From Longimycelium tulufanense (GTDB lineage: Bacteria > Actinomycetota > Actinomycetes > Mycobacteriales > Pseudonocardiaceae), in assembly GCF_014645795.1 (NCBI RefSeq), contig NZ_BMMK01000044.1, positions 1 to 38,356 of the forward strand: a stretch of 38,356 bases of DNA. Reading direction: 5' to 3'. Both the position numbers and the translations under genes were made by a program. A model generated the notes under the pieces. The model worked only from the letters and a program-made list of their open reading frames with translations, had not been told where the DNA came from and searched no databases. Shown here in pieces: positions 8,681 through 16,970 of this stretch. The first letter of the stretch is position 1, and the number at the start of each line of letters is the position of its first letter.

Positions 8681-9254
8681 CCGTCAGCACCTACGGCGGC
8701 TCACCATCGCTGGCCTCGCACTCGTGGCCACCGCCTGCACGGGCCAGTCGGCCGGCTCCGGCCCCACCGCCACCACGACACAGCCCAGCTTCCACCGGAC
8801 CACACCTGCGGACATGACGAGTGGCACGTCCACGGCAACCGCGCCGCCGGCCACCCACTACACCGACCCCATCGCGGCAGCCAAGGAATGGCTCGTGGCC
8901 TACCGATCGGTGAGCTGGACCGACCCCCGTCCGAGCGCATGGATCGACCGCATCCGCCCCGTGATCACCGACCGACTTGCCGGTGAGTACGACCAGTACC
9001 GGGACGGCAACGGCGGAGCCGACTGGCGCACCTTCGTGGAACGGCACTGCACCAGCAAGGTTGAGAATGTCAACGGCACGCGCCCAGCCGAGAATCCCGG
9101 TACCGACACCGCCGCACCTGTCCTGGTCTCCGGCGCGGTCAAGACCACCTGCGCCAACGGCGAACCACCCACGCCATCCGAGAAGGTCGCCGCCACCGTC
9201 AACGTCCTCCGCGGCCCCGATGGGGGATGGCGCGTCGACCAGCAGGTCTACTGA
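8673..9254 (+). CDS. Putative lipoprotein, VirB8/NTF2-like
   Basis: 193 residues; GTG 8673 overlaps the relaxase stop (8680) by eight bases. The N-terminus MTNRQHLRRLTIAGLALVAT precedes AC: a twin-arginine-flanked hydrophobic segment with a lipobox-like cysteine at about 22. A Ser/Thr-rich tether follows. The globular part (about 60-193) begins DPIAAAKEWLVAYRSVSW and ends GGWRVDQQVY, the pattern of NTF2-like folds used by VirB8/TcpC conjugation proteins, with two cysteines (HCTSK, TTCANG) that could pair. The role in the secretion channel is inferred from fold pattern and position. Confidence 0.65.
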   Translation: MTNRQHLRRLTIAGLALVATACTGQSAGSGPTATTTQPSFHRTTPADMTSGTSTATAPPATHYTDPIAAAKEWLVAYRSVSWTDPRPSAWIDRIRPVITDRLAGEYDQYRDGNGGADWRTFVERHCTSKVENVNGTRPAENPGTDTAAPVLVSGAVKTTCANGEPPTPSEKVAATVNVLRGPDGGWRVDQQVY

Positions 9255-9283
9255 AGGAACGGGCACTTACCGGCCGATGAAGC

Positions 9284-9300
9284 TGATGCGCGCTGCATCA
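9284..9300. promoter_or_regulatory. 17-bp palindrome, copy 3
   Basis: TGATGC-GCGCT-GCATCA, between the lipoprotein gene and the next small gene, 55 bases before its preferred ATG: a natural operator position. Confidence 0.78.
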
Positions 9301-9354
9301 GACAGGGTGGTCGACGCACTCGGGAACGTCGTTGCGGGAAGGACACTCAACCTC

Positions 9355-9561
9355 ATGTCGAGTTACAGCGTGGGCGACCAGGTGATTGCTGCCCGAGGCA
9401 TCGGCGGCGTCCTCCGTCCGACCGTGCCCGAGGGCAGCCCCGGCGTGGTGGTGAAGGCTGGTTTGTTCAGCGCCACTACCGTGCGTTTCTCCATCCCTGG
9501 TCTGCTGGGCTTGCGGGAGGTCGAAACCACCGTAGAGGACTACGAGATCACGAGGGCCTAG
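9355..9561 (+). CDS. Small beta-rich hypothetical protein (68 aa)
   Basis: ATG 9355 is preferred because GGAAGGA lies 11 bases upstream; an in-frame ATG at 9277 would add 26 residues that overlap the palindrome. The sequence (YSVGDQVIAARGIGGVLRP, GSPGVVVKAG, TTVRFSIPG, EVETTVEDYEI) reads as an SH3-like small barrel, as in KOW- or DUF1918-like proteins, but no exact family is claimed. A hairpin follows immediately, so it ends the relaxase transcript. Confidence 0.6.
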   Translation: MSSYSVGDQVIAARGIGGVLRPTVPEGSPGVVVKAGLFSATTVRFSIPGLLGLREVETTVEDYEITRA

Positions 9562-9570
9562 CCTCGTGAA

Positions 9571-9609
9571 GGAGCCCCGCCCCAACGCTGGGCGACGTGA
9601 CGGGGCTCC
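9571..9609. terminator. Probable terminator hairpin
   Basis: GGAGCCCCG (9571-9579) pairs with CGGGGCTCC (9601-9609) ten bases after the stop of the last + strand gene. The loop is 21 bases. The rest of 9610-9825 shows only weak inverted repeats (e.g. CCGTCC/GGACGG, 9739-9758) and no convincing gene. Confidence 0.6.
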
Positions 9610-9825
9610 AATCAGGGGTTCGATTGGTCATGCGCGCGGCGGTGTTCGTTCCGCGGTCCGATCGGACACGGACACGATTCGCGTCCGGTGGGTGGACCAG
9701 GTAGATAGCCCCTACCCGGTCCCCCGCCCTACCGGCAGCCGTCCAGCTCGCCGGACGGCGGACGGAGTGTGGCCGGCGAGGCCAGCACCGCCGACCAGCG
9801 GGCCAAGCGAAGTAAGGGCGGCCGG

Positions 9826-9842
9826 TGATGCATAGTGCATCA
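9826..9842. promoter_or_regulatory. 17-bp palindrome, copy 4
   Basis: TGATGC-ATAGT-GCATCA. The arms extend one base on each side (G/C), giving the longest symmetric copy. It overlaps the stop codon of the hydrolase gene, at the end of the long - strand operon. Ten bases (TGCATAGTGC) also occur, reverse-complemented, at the candidate oriT hairpin (3579-3588). Confidence 0.78.
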
Positions 9843-10910
9843 CACAACCCCTGGCCGCAGTGCACCCACGAATTCCCCGGCGTAGTTCGAGGACGGGTCC
9901 CAGATATTGTCGCGCACCATGACCTTGGTGCCGCTCTTCTGCGCCTCGACGACCTTCCCGCCACCCAGGTATATACCGACGTGGTGGACGTTGCTGGTCG
10001 AGCGTTCCCGGCCGCCGAGCATGAGCAGGTCGCCGGGCTGAAGTTTAGCTCGGTCGGTGATCGCGGGCTGGAACTGGTTCCACATCAGTTGCGTGTTGTG
10101 GGGCAGCATGACGCCGATTTGGGAATAGGCATACAGCGCGAGGCCACTACAGTCGAACCCGATCTTGTTGTAGTCGCCGAAGGAGTCCGCTACGCCGCCG
10201 TCCCGGATGCCCTTGGTGGGACCATTCGCGTTGCCGCCGCCCCAGGCGTAGTCCACGCCGACCTGTGACAGGGCGGCCTTGACCACCGTGGCCGCCTTCG
10301 GGTTGTCAGGCAAGGTGATCCCTGGCGGGAGTCCGGCCGCACCGCTGCTGGTGCAGCGGATGCCCTCGACCGCGCCGACGACCTCCATCGCCTTCTGCTC
10401 CCATTTTGCGTACGCGCTGGGGAACGCGGAGCGCTGCACCTTCTGCGCAGCCACCGTGAGGGGCAGCGACTCCCAGTTGGGCACCTTGATCAGGGCTCGA
10501 TAGAACAGCTTCGCTGACTCGCGCGGATTCATGCGCACCGCGAGCGGACCCCAACTGTCACGCTGCTGGAACAGGCCGCGCGAGTCCGGGCCGGCCGCGT
10601 CACCGTAACCGATGTTCCGTAGCGTCGATTCCTGCATCGCCGTCGCGACGGCGATCACCCAAGCTCGTTGCGGCAGGCCCATTTCCTTGCCTGCTGCCAC
10701 GATCTCGGACGCGTTTTTCAACTGCTCCCCGGCCATCCCGGCCACGGTGCCGGTGGCTCCGTCGCCCTCGGTCGTGCAGACCATGCCACGCCGGCCGGCG
10801 GCCTCGGCCTGGTCGTCGGAGACGATCGCGACGATGAACAGGCCGAGCAGGGAAAACACCAGCGTGATCGGGGCGATCGTGGTGAACAGCCACACCTTCA
10901 CTGCACGCAC
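9840..10910 (-). CDS. Conjugative cell-wall hydrolase (lytic domain + NlpC/P60)
   Basis: 356 residues from GTG 10910. One N-terminal membrane anchor (about 8-31) is followed by a lysozyme/lytic-transglycosylase-like domain at about 65-185 (AVATAMQESTLRNIGYGD with E94; SRGLFQQRDSWGP) and an NlpC/P60 peptidase domain at about 205-356 with catalytic C254 (GFDCSGLALYAY), H310 (VHHVGIYLGGG) and E322. Such VirB1/TcpG-like proteins open the peptidoglycan to let the transfer channel through. It is last in the secretion operon. Confidence 0.9.
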   Translation of the reverse strand: MRAVKVWLFTTIAPITLVFSLLGLFIVAIVSDDQAEAAGRRGMVCTTEGDGATGTVAGMAGEQLKNASEIVAAGKEMGLPQRAWVIAVATAMQESTLRNIGYGDAAGPDSRGLFQQRDSWGPLAVRMNPRESAKLFYRALIKVPNWESLPLTVAAQKVQRSAFPSAYAKWEQKAMEVVGAVEGIRCTSSGAAGLPPGITLPDNPKAATVVKAALSQVGVDYAWGGGNANGPTKGIRDGGVADSFGDYNKIGFDCSGLALYAYSQIGVMLPHNTQLMWNQFQPAITDRAKLQPGDLLMLGGRERSTSNVHHVGIYLGGGKVVEAQKSGTKVMVRDNIWDPSSNYAGEFVGALRPGVV

Positions 10911-10922
10911 GAGCTGTCTCCC

Positions 10923-11228
10923 TCACTCCAGCTCGCGCGACGGGGCGTGCTGGTGCTCAGCGGCGTGGTAGCCGGCCGCGTACGCCTCGACCGCCGCCTC
11001 ATGAGCGGCCTCGTATGCGACCGCCGAGGCGACCTCGGCCGCCACCGCGGCCTCGTGTCCCGCCTCGTGAACGGCCACGGTCGCCACCGGCACCGCGAGC
11101 GGCACGACGTCGACCTCGTGCTGCATGACCACGTGCGTGCTGCGGTTCTGCGCGGCGCGAACCTGCGCTGACAGCGCCGCCATGCGCCGCCGCAGGTCTG
11201 CCAACTGTGCGGGTGTCCACTCCCCCAT
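10923..11228 (-). CDS. Small Ala/His/Glu-rich protein in the transfer operon
   Basis: 101 residues; ATG overlaps the preceding DUF4913 stop by one base (TGATG). The first 30 residues are a basic helix (WTPAQLADLRRRMAALSAQV). From about 50 there is a degenerate repeat of HEAGHEAAVAAE / YEAAHEAAVEAYAAGYHAAE type. The HEAGH string mimics a zinc-protease motif, but the low-complexity context argues against catalysis. Function unknown. Confidence 0.6.
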   Translation of the reverse strand: MGEWTPAQLADLRRRMAALSAQVRAAQNRSTHVVMQHEVDVVPLAVPVATVAVHEAGHEAAVAAEVASAVAYEAAHEAAVEAYAAGYHAAEHQHAPSRELE

Positions 11229-12034
11229 CAGCTACCGCTCCCCCTGCTCAGCAGCGCCGACTGTGCCGCGTCCACCGCGGCCTCGAAGGCCTTCTGCCCG
11301 GCCGCGCTGTGCGCCCACTCCTCATAGGTGGTGTCCTGGCCGTCATGCCGCCCGGGGCAGGTTGGCGCACCCCACGTCGGTGTGCTCATGCGCTCGCGGA
11401 ACCGCCACAGCTGTTCGTGCCAGACGACCACCGCGTCATGCCGCGCTTCGGCGTCGGTCCACGCCCCAGCCCAGTCCACCCGCAGCCCCGCTAGCTCCTC
11501 AAAGATCAGCGGGTGCGCCGCCCAACACGGCGGGATCACGCTGGCCAGCCGGTAGGTGCGCACCAGCCACGCCACCCATTCGCCGAGCCGTTCCATGCGC
11601 TCCGCGATGAGCGCCTCCGCCTTCGCCTTGGCCTCGTCGGTCTTCGCGCTATACAGCTCGAACCGGTAGACCCGCTGATGCTCCCGCCGTGTCTGCTGCC
11701 GTTCCCGGACAGACTTCTCCACCGTCTCCACACGCCCAGCGAGCTCCCCCACGGTGTCCACCAGGGCGGAGATGGTGTCGAGGGTCTCGTCAACCCGCTT
11801 GACCAGCGGAGCCTGTCCGTCGCCGGGCGTGAGCGCGTGCTCGACTTGGTCGAGTCGGTCTCCCAGCTCCGCAACCGCCTCCCGCAGCTTGCCGTCCACA
11901 CCGGACCCCGCATCGGCGGTGATTCCGGCGGAATCACCCGTCTCTTCGGCCGCTACTGCTTGCTCGGCAGCGGGTTCCGCTGATGCCTGTTGCATCACCG
12001 GATGCGACTCAGTGGACTCGCTGGGGTTGCTCAT
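11228..12034 (-). CDS. DUF4913-family protein
   Basis: 268 residues, ATGA overlap with the coupling-protein gene. Residues 1-45 are acidic/disordered, 50-125 a long coiled coil (LREAVAELGDRLDQVEHAL ... VGELAGRVETVEKSV), and 140-268 the DUF4913 domain with ERLGEWVAWLVRTYRL, IPPCWAAHPLIFEELAGL and a Trp-rich HEQLWRFRERM. This family regularly accompanies actinobacterial transfer loci; its molecular role is not known. Palindrome copy 5 lies in codons 13-18. Confidence 0.8.
   Translation of the reverse strand: MSNPSESTESHPVMQQASAEPAAEQAVAAEETGDSAGITADAGSGVDGKLREAVAELGDRLDQVEHALTPGDGQAPLVKRVDETLDTISALVDTVGELAGRVETVEKSVRERQQTRREHQRVYRFELYSAKTDEAKAKAEALIAERMERLGEWVAWLVRTYRLASVIPPCWAAHPLIFEELAGLRVDWAGAWTDAEARHDAVVVWHEQLWRFRERMSTPTWGAPTCPGRHDGQDTTYEEWAHSAAGQKAFEAAVDAAQSALLSRGSGS
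11981..11997. promoter_or_regulatory. 17-bp palindrome, copy 5
   Basis: TGATGC-CTGTT-GCATCA, 37-53 bases inside the DUF4913 coding start, encoding MQQAS. Confidence 0.75.
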
Positions 12035-13830
12035 AGCACGCTCCGTCCTGCACGGACCGCCTCGTAGTAGGCGCGCTCTGCATCCGTGGTGGCCTTCGAG
12101 TCGTCACGGCGGAAGTAGGGCGTCAGCTCCGTTTCGACCGGGCGCAGGCCACCACCGGCGATCACGAGGGCGTGCCACGGGGATAACGCCCGCACCCGCG
12201 CCGGGGTCAGGCCCGGCAGTGTCCGCACGCTGGTCTGCGTGGAGACGCCGCCCTGGCCGCGGCTCTGGCTCCGGGTCTCGACGTCGTACTCGTCGACGTA
12301 GCTGGCGATCTCGCGGAGCTGGTCGGCGTCCGCGATGCCGGGCAGGATCAGGCGCATCGTGGCCCCGCCCCACATGCTCGCCTCGTCGTCGTCGCCCCAG
12401 ACCTTCCGTGCCTGCGCGCGTTCCTGCACGATCATCGTGGTGGGGATGCCCTGACCCCCACCGGCTGAGATCAGGTACGGCATCGACCGCAAGGTGGCGG
12501 TGTTCGGGGCCTCGTCGGCCAACAGGCGCAGCGGCGGATCGAGCCGGGCGTTGGCCTGCTTGCCGGACTTGTCCTTAGCGGCCTCCAGGATCTCGGCCAT
12601 CAGCGCGGCGAGCAGGCCGGCCACCGACGTGCCGGCGTCGAGCTCGCTGAGCAGATACAGCGTGGCGTCCCCGGCCTCGACGAACTCCGCGGGCTCGAAA
12701 TGGTCATGACGCGGCGTGCACGTGTCCAGCACCCGAGGGTCGTTGAACATCTTCGTCGCGGTCTCCACCGACATGTAGATGCCGGCCTGCTGTCGGTCCG
12801 GCGCGACCGACACCCGCCGCTGTTCCTGCGCCCACGAGTCCGGTGTCACCGAGGCATTCCGCAGGATCGCGTAGGGCTCCTCCGACGTCGGGTCGTAGAT
12901 CCACTCCAACACCGTGCGGACGTCCTTGTGCCGCAGTGCCGCCGCGTGCAGCAGATTCCGCAGGACTGCCTCGCCCTTCGCGCGCCAGGTGTCGCCATCG
13001 GTGACCCGGCTCATGTCCACCCCGACGATCAGTTGCTCCGCGCGGCGCATCGCCACCACTGGGTTCTCACAGCCCCGCACTGGGTCCCACCGCAGCAACG
13101 GCAGACCCGGCGAGCGACGCAGCGGGTCGAACAGCCGCACGGGGCCACGATCGGCCCTGGCCTGCCAGGTCGCGGCCATCACGTCCGGGCGCGCGCTTGG
13201 TGCAAGCAGCGGGCCGTCGTGATCCAACGCCGTCGGGATCACCACGCAGGACGTTTTGCCCGACTCCGATGGGCCGACCACGTAGGTCGACTGCCGCACT
13301 GACGACCAGGTGTCCACCCCCGTCGTGACGTCCCGGCCGAGGTACATCCCGAGCTGGGTCGGTGTCGGACGGGGCGTCGTGGCCACCAGCCCCGGCCGTA
13401 GCCGGGGTGCCTGCCGCAGCAGCGCGGCCGTCCCGAGCCGGGCGGCGACCTCGTCGCCGGAGGCGAAGCCCGGCCGCGAGCGTGCCCGCAACCGGCGCCG
13501 CACCACCCACACCGCCAGCGTCAGCAGCAGGGTGAGCAGCAGCGTGAACACCAGCCAGTACGCCACCGGCCCTGGCCGGTCCGCACCGAGGCCGGGCCAG
13601 TCACGCAGCGGATCACCAGCGTGGACGTAGACGCCGAGGATCGGTGCCCACAAGGCCGTGGGGCTCACCCCGGACCAGGACGGCCAGCCCCGGCCGGTCA
13701 CCACGGCCGCGAGCTGTCCCGCAACCACGGTGACCACCGTGAGGGCGACCACCACGGCGACGGCGAGCAGCCCGAGATCGTGCGAGCTGGGCACCCTCCC
13801 ATGGACGGGCCGGTCCTCCACCGCGCTCAT
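12031..13830 (-). CDS. VirD4/TraG-type coupling ATPase
   Basis: 599 residues, ATGA overlap with the VirB4 gene. Two N-terminal membrane helices (about 19-45 and 88-111) precede the nucleotide-binding domain: Walker A GPSESGKTS at 186-194, Walker B near LRLLADEAPN, followed by MPYLISAGGGQGIPTTMIVQ, as in TraG/VirD4 proteins. It brings the relaxase-DNA complex to the secretion channel. Adjacent VirB4 and DUF4913 genes are consistent. Confidence 0.92.
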   Translation of the reverse strand: MSAVEDRPVHGRVPSSHDLGLLAVAVVVALTVVTVVAGQLAAVVTGRGWPSWSGVSPTALWAPILGVYVHAGDPLRDWPGLGADRPGPVAYWLVFTLLLTLLLTLAVWVVRRRLRARSRPGFASGDEVAARLGTAALLRQAPRLRPGLVATTPRPTPTQLGMYLGRDVTTGVDTWSSVRQSTYVVGPSESGKTSCVVIPTALDHDGPLLAPSARPDVMAATWQARADRGPVRLFDPLRRSPGLPLLRWDPVRGCENPVVAMRRAEQLIVGVDMSRVTDGDTWRAKGEAVLRNLLHAAALRHKDVRTVLEWIYDPTSEEPYAILRNASVTPDSWAQEQRRVSVAPDRQQAGIYMSVETATKMFNDPRVLDTCTPRHDHFEPAEFVEAGDATLYLLSELDAGTSVAGLLAALMAEILEAAKDKSGKQANARLDPPLRLLADEAPNTATLRSMPYLISAGGGQGIPTTMIVQERAQARKVWGDDDEASMWGGATMRLILPGIADADQLREIASYVDEYDVETRSQSRGQGGVSTQTSVRTLPGLTPARVRALSPWHALVIAGGGLRPVETELTPYFRRDDSKATTDAERAYYEAVRAGRSVL

Positions 13831-15473
13831 GACCCCACTCCCAGGGAGTCATCCATCAGCCGCTCCCACTCGTCGTCGTCGATGTCATCCACGCCGTGGA
13901 CGGCGCGCATCCGCGAATCCGTTTGCACGAGCGGGGTCTCCACACTGGACAACAGGTGCTGCACCACGAAGGTCCGGCCGCCCAGCCGCCACATGGCCGA
14001 GCCCTTCCTCAGGTACTTCAGGAGCTGGGTCTGGACGTCGGTCAGGCCGAACATCTCCCGCGTCAACGGAAGCGACGCTTCGGTCTGCCGGTAGGCGATC
14101 TTCACGCCGGTGTCCTCTAGCAAGCCCCGCGCCAGCCGCACGGCCTCACTGCCCTCCTGCCCCACCGCCTGCAAATCGCTCAGCCGGTGGAACGTGAGCA
14201 AATTGAATAGGCCATACATTCGTGCCAATTTCCATTGTTCTTGAAAGCGCTTCAACAGAGGCACATAACGCATGGCGAGCCATGCTTCGTCGTAGCCGAC
14301 GATCCGGGTCGAAGCTCCTGGCCGCATCAGCTCCGCTTCCATCGCGGAGTGCGCGCACACCATCGCCATCACGGTCACGGCCTGGTCGCTGCGGACCGCC
14401 GAGAGGTTGACGATCGTCCCCGGCGCGGTCCAGTCGAGGTAGCGGGTGGTCTCGTCCTCCGCGTCGAACATGCCCTTGAGCGACCCGTGGACGAGGTTGT
14501 GCAGCGCCAGCCGCGCGTCCCGGCTCTCGTCGAGCAGTTGCACGGCGTCGACCCCTAAGTCCCGGAGCTGATCGCGCCAGCGGTCGACTGCGGTCATCTG
14601 CGCGAGCACGGCCGGTAGCGAGGCCGGCGCGAGCTGGTCGCGCGCCATCCCCGGTAACTCGCCAGTGGCAGTGTCCAGCGCCAGTTCGAGCGCGGTCCGT
14701 TCGGTCATCGTCAGCGGCCGGTCCAGCCGCACGTGGACCAGGCCCTCCAGCAGCGCCATCCGCCGTGTCTTCGTGGAAGCGCGCCACTCCTCGTCGGTCT
14801 GCTCCGGGTGACGTTGCACGGCCGCGAGCGGGTTGAGCTTCACGCCGAGGCCGGGGCCGAGCCTCAGGGGCTCCACCCCCAGCGCCTGGGCGACCGGGGT
14901 GTACTCGTCCTTGATGTCCACCCACGAGAACGGCACGCCGATTGCGGCGAACCGGGTCAGCAGCGACTTGTTCAGCGCCGACTTGCCCGAGCCGATCTCG
15001 CCGATGATCAACCCGTTCGGGCTGGTGATCACCCCGGCCTCGTACAGCTTCCACGGATCGAAGAGAAACGACGCGCGGCTGTAGAGGTCGATGCCGATGT
15101 AGACACCGGGCACCCCCAACCCAGGGTCCATGACCCACGGGTACCAGGTCCGCAGCACGGTCGACGAGACGGTGTGCGCCGGCAGACGCATGATGTGCGC
15201 CAACCGGCCTGAACCCCGCCCGAGTGCGCCCTTGCGATCCCGGCGTGGCCCGAACTGCTCCCGCTGCCAGCGCTGTTCGCGCTCGGCCTCCCGCTTCTGG
15301 CGGGTCTTCTCCGCACGCTCGGTGTCGGCCCGCTCAGCACGCCGACGCACCTCCTCCCGCCACGAGGGCCGTCCGCCTGGTGATGCCGCCGGCATCACCG
15401 GGGATGGCGATGACTCGGCGGGCGCGGACACCGGCCGGAGGGGACGGTCCACTGGTGAGGGTCGCTGGCTCAT
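13827..15473 (-). CDS. VirB4-like secretion ATPase (ATPase half)
   Basis: 548 residues, ATG in a 4-bp overlap with the SCO6880-type gene. The N-terminal 95 residues are disordered and highly charged (REEVRRRAERADTERAEKTR). The ATPase domain has Walker A GEIGSGKS at 158-165, FSWVDIKDEYTPVAQALG, a Walker B at IVGYDEAWLAM, and the late motif MYGLFNLLTFHRLSDL. It powers the type IV channel. The usual large N-terminal VirB4 domain is missing here and appears to reside in the preceding gene. Confidence 0.9.
   Translation of the reverse strand: MSQRPSPVDRPLRPVSAPAESSPSPVMPAASPGGRPSWREEVRRRAERADTERAEKTRQKREAEREQRWQREQFGPRRDRKGALGRGSGRLAHIMRLPAHTVSSTVLRTWYPWVMDPGLGVPGVYIGIDLYSRASFLFDPWKLYEAGVITSPNGLIIGEIGSGKSALNKSLLTRFAAIGVPFSWVDIKDEYTPVAQALGVEPLRLGPGLGVKLNPLAAVQRHPEQTDEEWRASTKTRRMALLEGLVHVRLDRPLTMTERTALELALDTATGELPGMARDQLAPASLPAVLAQMTAVDRWRDQLRDLGVDAVQLLDESRDARLALHNLVHGSLKGMFDAEDETTRYLDWTAPGTIVNLSAVRSDQAVTVMAMVCAHSAMEAELMRPGASTRIVGYDEAWLAMRYVPLLKRFQEQWKLARMYGLFNLLTFHRLSDLQAVGQEGSEAVRLARGLLEDTGVKIAYRQTEASLPLTREMFGLTDVQTQLLKYLRKGSAMWRLGGRTFVVQHLLSSVETPLVQTDSRMRAVHGVDDIDDDEWERLMDDSLGVGS
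15381..15397. promoter_or_regulatory. 17-bp palindrome, copy 6
   Basis: TGATGC-CGCCG-GCATCA in codons 26-31 of the VirB4-like gene, encoding MPAAS. Confidence 0.75.
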
Positions 15474-16957
15474 GAGCCGGTCACCCCCCTCATGGGGCTC
15501 AGCCCACGTGCCAGCGGCAGAGCTCCAGCCGCGAATGCCTGATCTTGCTCGCCGTAGAGCACCATGCTCGCGCAGCGAATCCGGGTGAGGCGGCGCCGCA
15601 CGGCGGTGACGCTGCGCCGCAGCCTGTCCGCGTTCGGTGCGGTGATCGTGACGAACATCGAGTATCTGAAGTAGCCCGCACCGTCCGCGTATTCGTCATC
15701 CAAACGCCGGGCTGCGTCAAGCTCTTTCTGCGTCCTCGCGTCGACGAGAAAACCGTGGCGCTGCTTCACGTAGATGTTGCCGGCCGCCGCGAGCTGCTGG
15801 TTGCTGATCGACCGCTCGGCCATCTCCGGGGACAGCGGCTCCACCACCAGCGAGATCGACCGGCGCACGTCGCTCTGCTGGAGCAACGGGGCGAGCCAGT
15901 TCGCTTTGACCGGCCGGCGTGGCATTTCGTGAACCCACAGGGTCGAACTCACGGCCGAGTCGTGCAAGAACGTGTCCCACCGTCGTTCGGTCGCGCTCGG
16001 CCCGGCCGCCCGCGGGTCCAGCTCTCCTTGCTCGCTGGACTGCAAGTCGTACAGCGGCAGCGAGTCCGGGTCATATTGCGTGTGGATGACGCTCGCGTAC
16101 TGGCCGGGTGGCAACCACCCCTTGACCGGGATGCGCGCCTCCGCGATCTGGCGTTCCAACTCCACCAGGCGCTCGACCACGATGACGCCGATCGCCTTGT
16201 CGTCACCTCCGGTGGCCTTGATGTCGGCCGCCAACCTCTTGAGGTCGAAGGCGACCACCCAGAACACTTCGTGTCGCTGCGCGGCGGGAGCTGCTTTCGC
16301 CACCAGCTCATACAGAGCCTTGCCAGGCAGACCGTCCCGGTCGGTGACGTTCTCCGCGTAGTACGACTGCGCGAGATTGGTGCTGTCCGGCATGGACCGG
16401 AACAGCAACTGCCACCGTGCAATCGCGGAATCGCGATCACACGTGCTTTCCATCACCGCCTCCCATTCGGCCAGACGGGCCTCCTGTTCCGCGGACTCCT
16501 CAAGAATGAACGGGGTGCCCTGTGTCAGCAGCGCCGCCGTCACCGTCTTGGCTTGGGTGTCAACGCACAGACCGATTCGGGATTGCCCGTCTGGTGCGAC
16601 CGCCGAGATCATGCGGATGTTGGCCAGGTCCCCGGGCAGGTCCATACGGTGCTGTAAGGACGACGGCCCGAACACTGCCCCCCGGTACACGTGGTCACGC
16701 TTGACCCGCGACCACATCACCGCCAGCACCGGCCGGACCCACTCCGTGACGTAGCGGCCCCCGATCCGGCGGAACGCCAGGAAAACCAGCGTCACGCCCA
16801 CGACGACCAGGACGACGAACGCCGGCAGGCTCTTGGTCTGCACACCCAGCCAGGCCAGCAGGATCGCAACGATGATCACGATGAGCTGCGTCAAACTGAC
16901 CTTGCCCACCACACCCGAGGTCCGGCGCGGCGGGAACGTGTACTCGCGATCATTCAT
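15470..16957 (-). CDS. SCO6880-family protein (PrgI-like anchor + VirB4 N-terminal-like domain)
   Basis: 495 residues from ATG 16957. Two membrane helices at about 20-62 (LIVIIVAILLAWLGV; FVVLVVVGVTLVFLAF) give a PrgI/VirB3-like anchor. The soluble part includes a segment DVRRSISLVVEPLSPEMAER ... YFRYSMFVTITAPNADRLRR that resembles the N-terminal domain of VirB4. This gene and the next therefore look like a VirB3-VirB4 unit split differently from the proteobacterial one. It acts at the cytoplasmic face of the channel. Confidence 0.85.
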   Translation of the reverse strand: MNDREYTFPPRRTSGVVGKVSLTQLIVIIVAILLAWLGVQTKSLPAFVVLVVVGVTLVFLAFRRIGGRYVTEWVRPVLAVMWSRVKRDHVYRGAVFGPSSLQHRMDLPGDLANIRMISAVAPDGQSRIGLCVDTQAKTVTAALLTQGTPFILEESAEQEARLAEWEAVMESTCDRDSAIARWQLLFRSMPDSTNLAQSYYAENVTDRDGLPGKALYELVAKAAPAAQRHEVFWVVAFDLKRLAADIKATGGDDKAIGVIVVERLVELERQIAEARIPVKGWLPPGQYASVIHTQYDPDSLPLYDLQSSEQGELDPRAAGPSATERRWDTFLHDSAVSSTLWVHEMPRRPVKANWLAPLLQQSDVRRSISLVVEPLSPEMAERSISNQQLAAAGNIYVKQRHGFLVDARTQKELDAARRLDDEYADGAGYFRYSMFVTITAPNADRLRRSVTAVRRRLTRIRCASMVLYGEQDQAFAAGALPLARGLSPMRGVTGS

Positions 16958-16970
16958 TCCAAGCTCCCCC

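Noticed and set aside
9739-9758. CCGTCC/GGACGG inverted repeat as a second terminator
   Set aside because: Six-base arms are expected often in such GC-rich sequence.
10923-11228. HEAGH zinc-protease motif in the small Ala-rich protein
   Set aside because: It is part of a degenerate HEA/YEA repeat with no downstream ligand or hydrophobic motif context; low complexity explains it.
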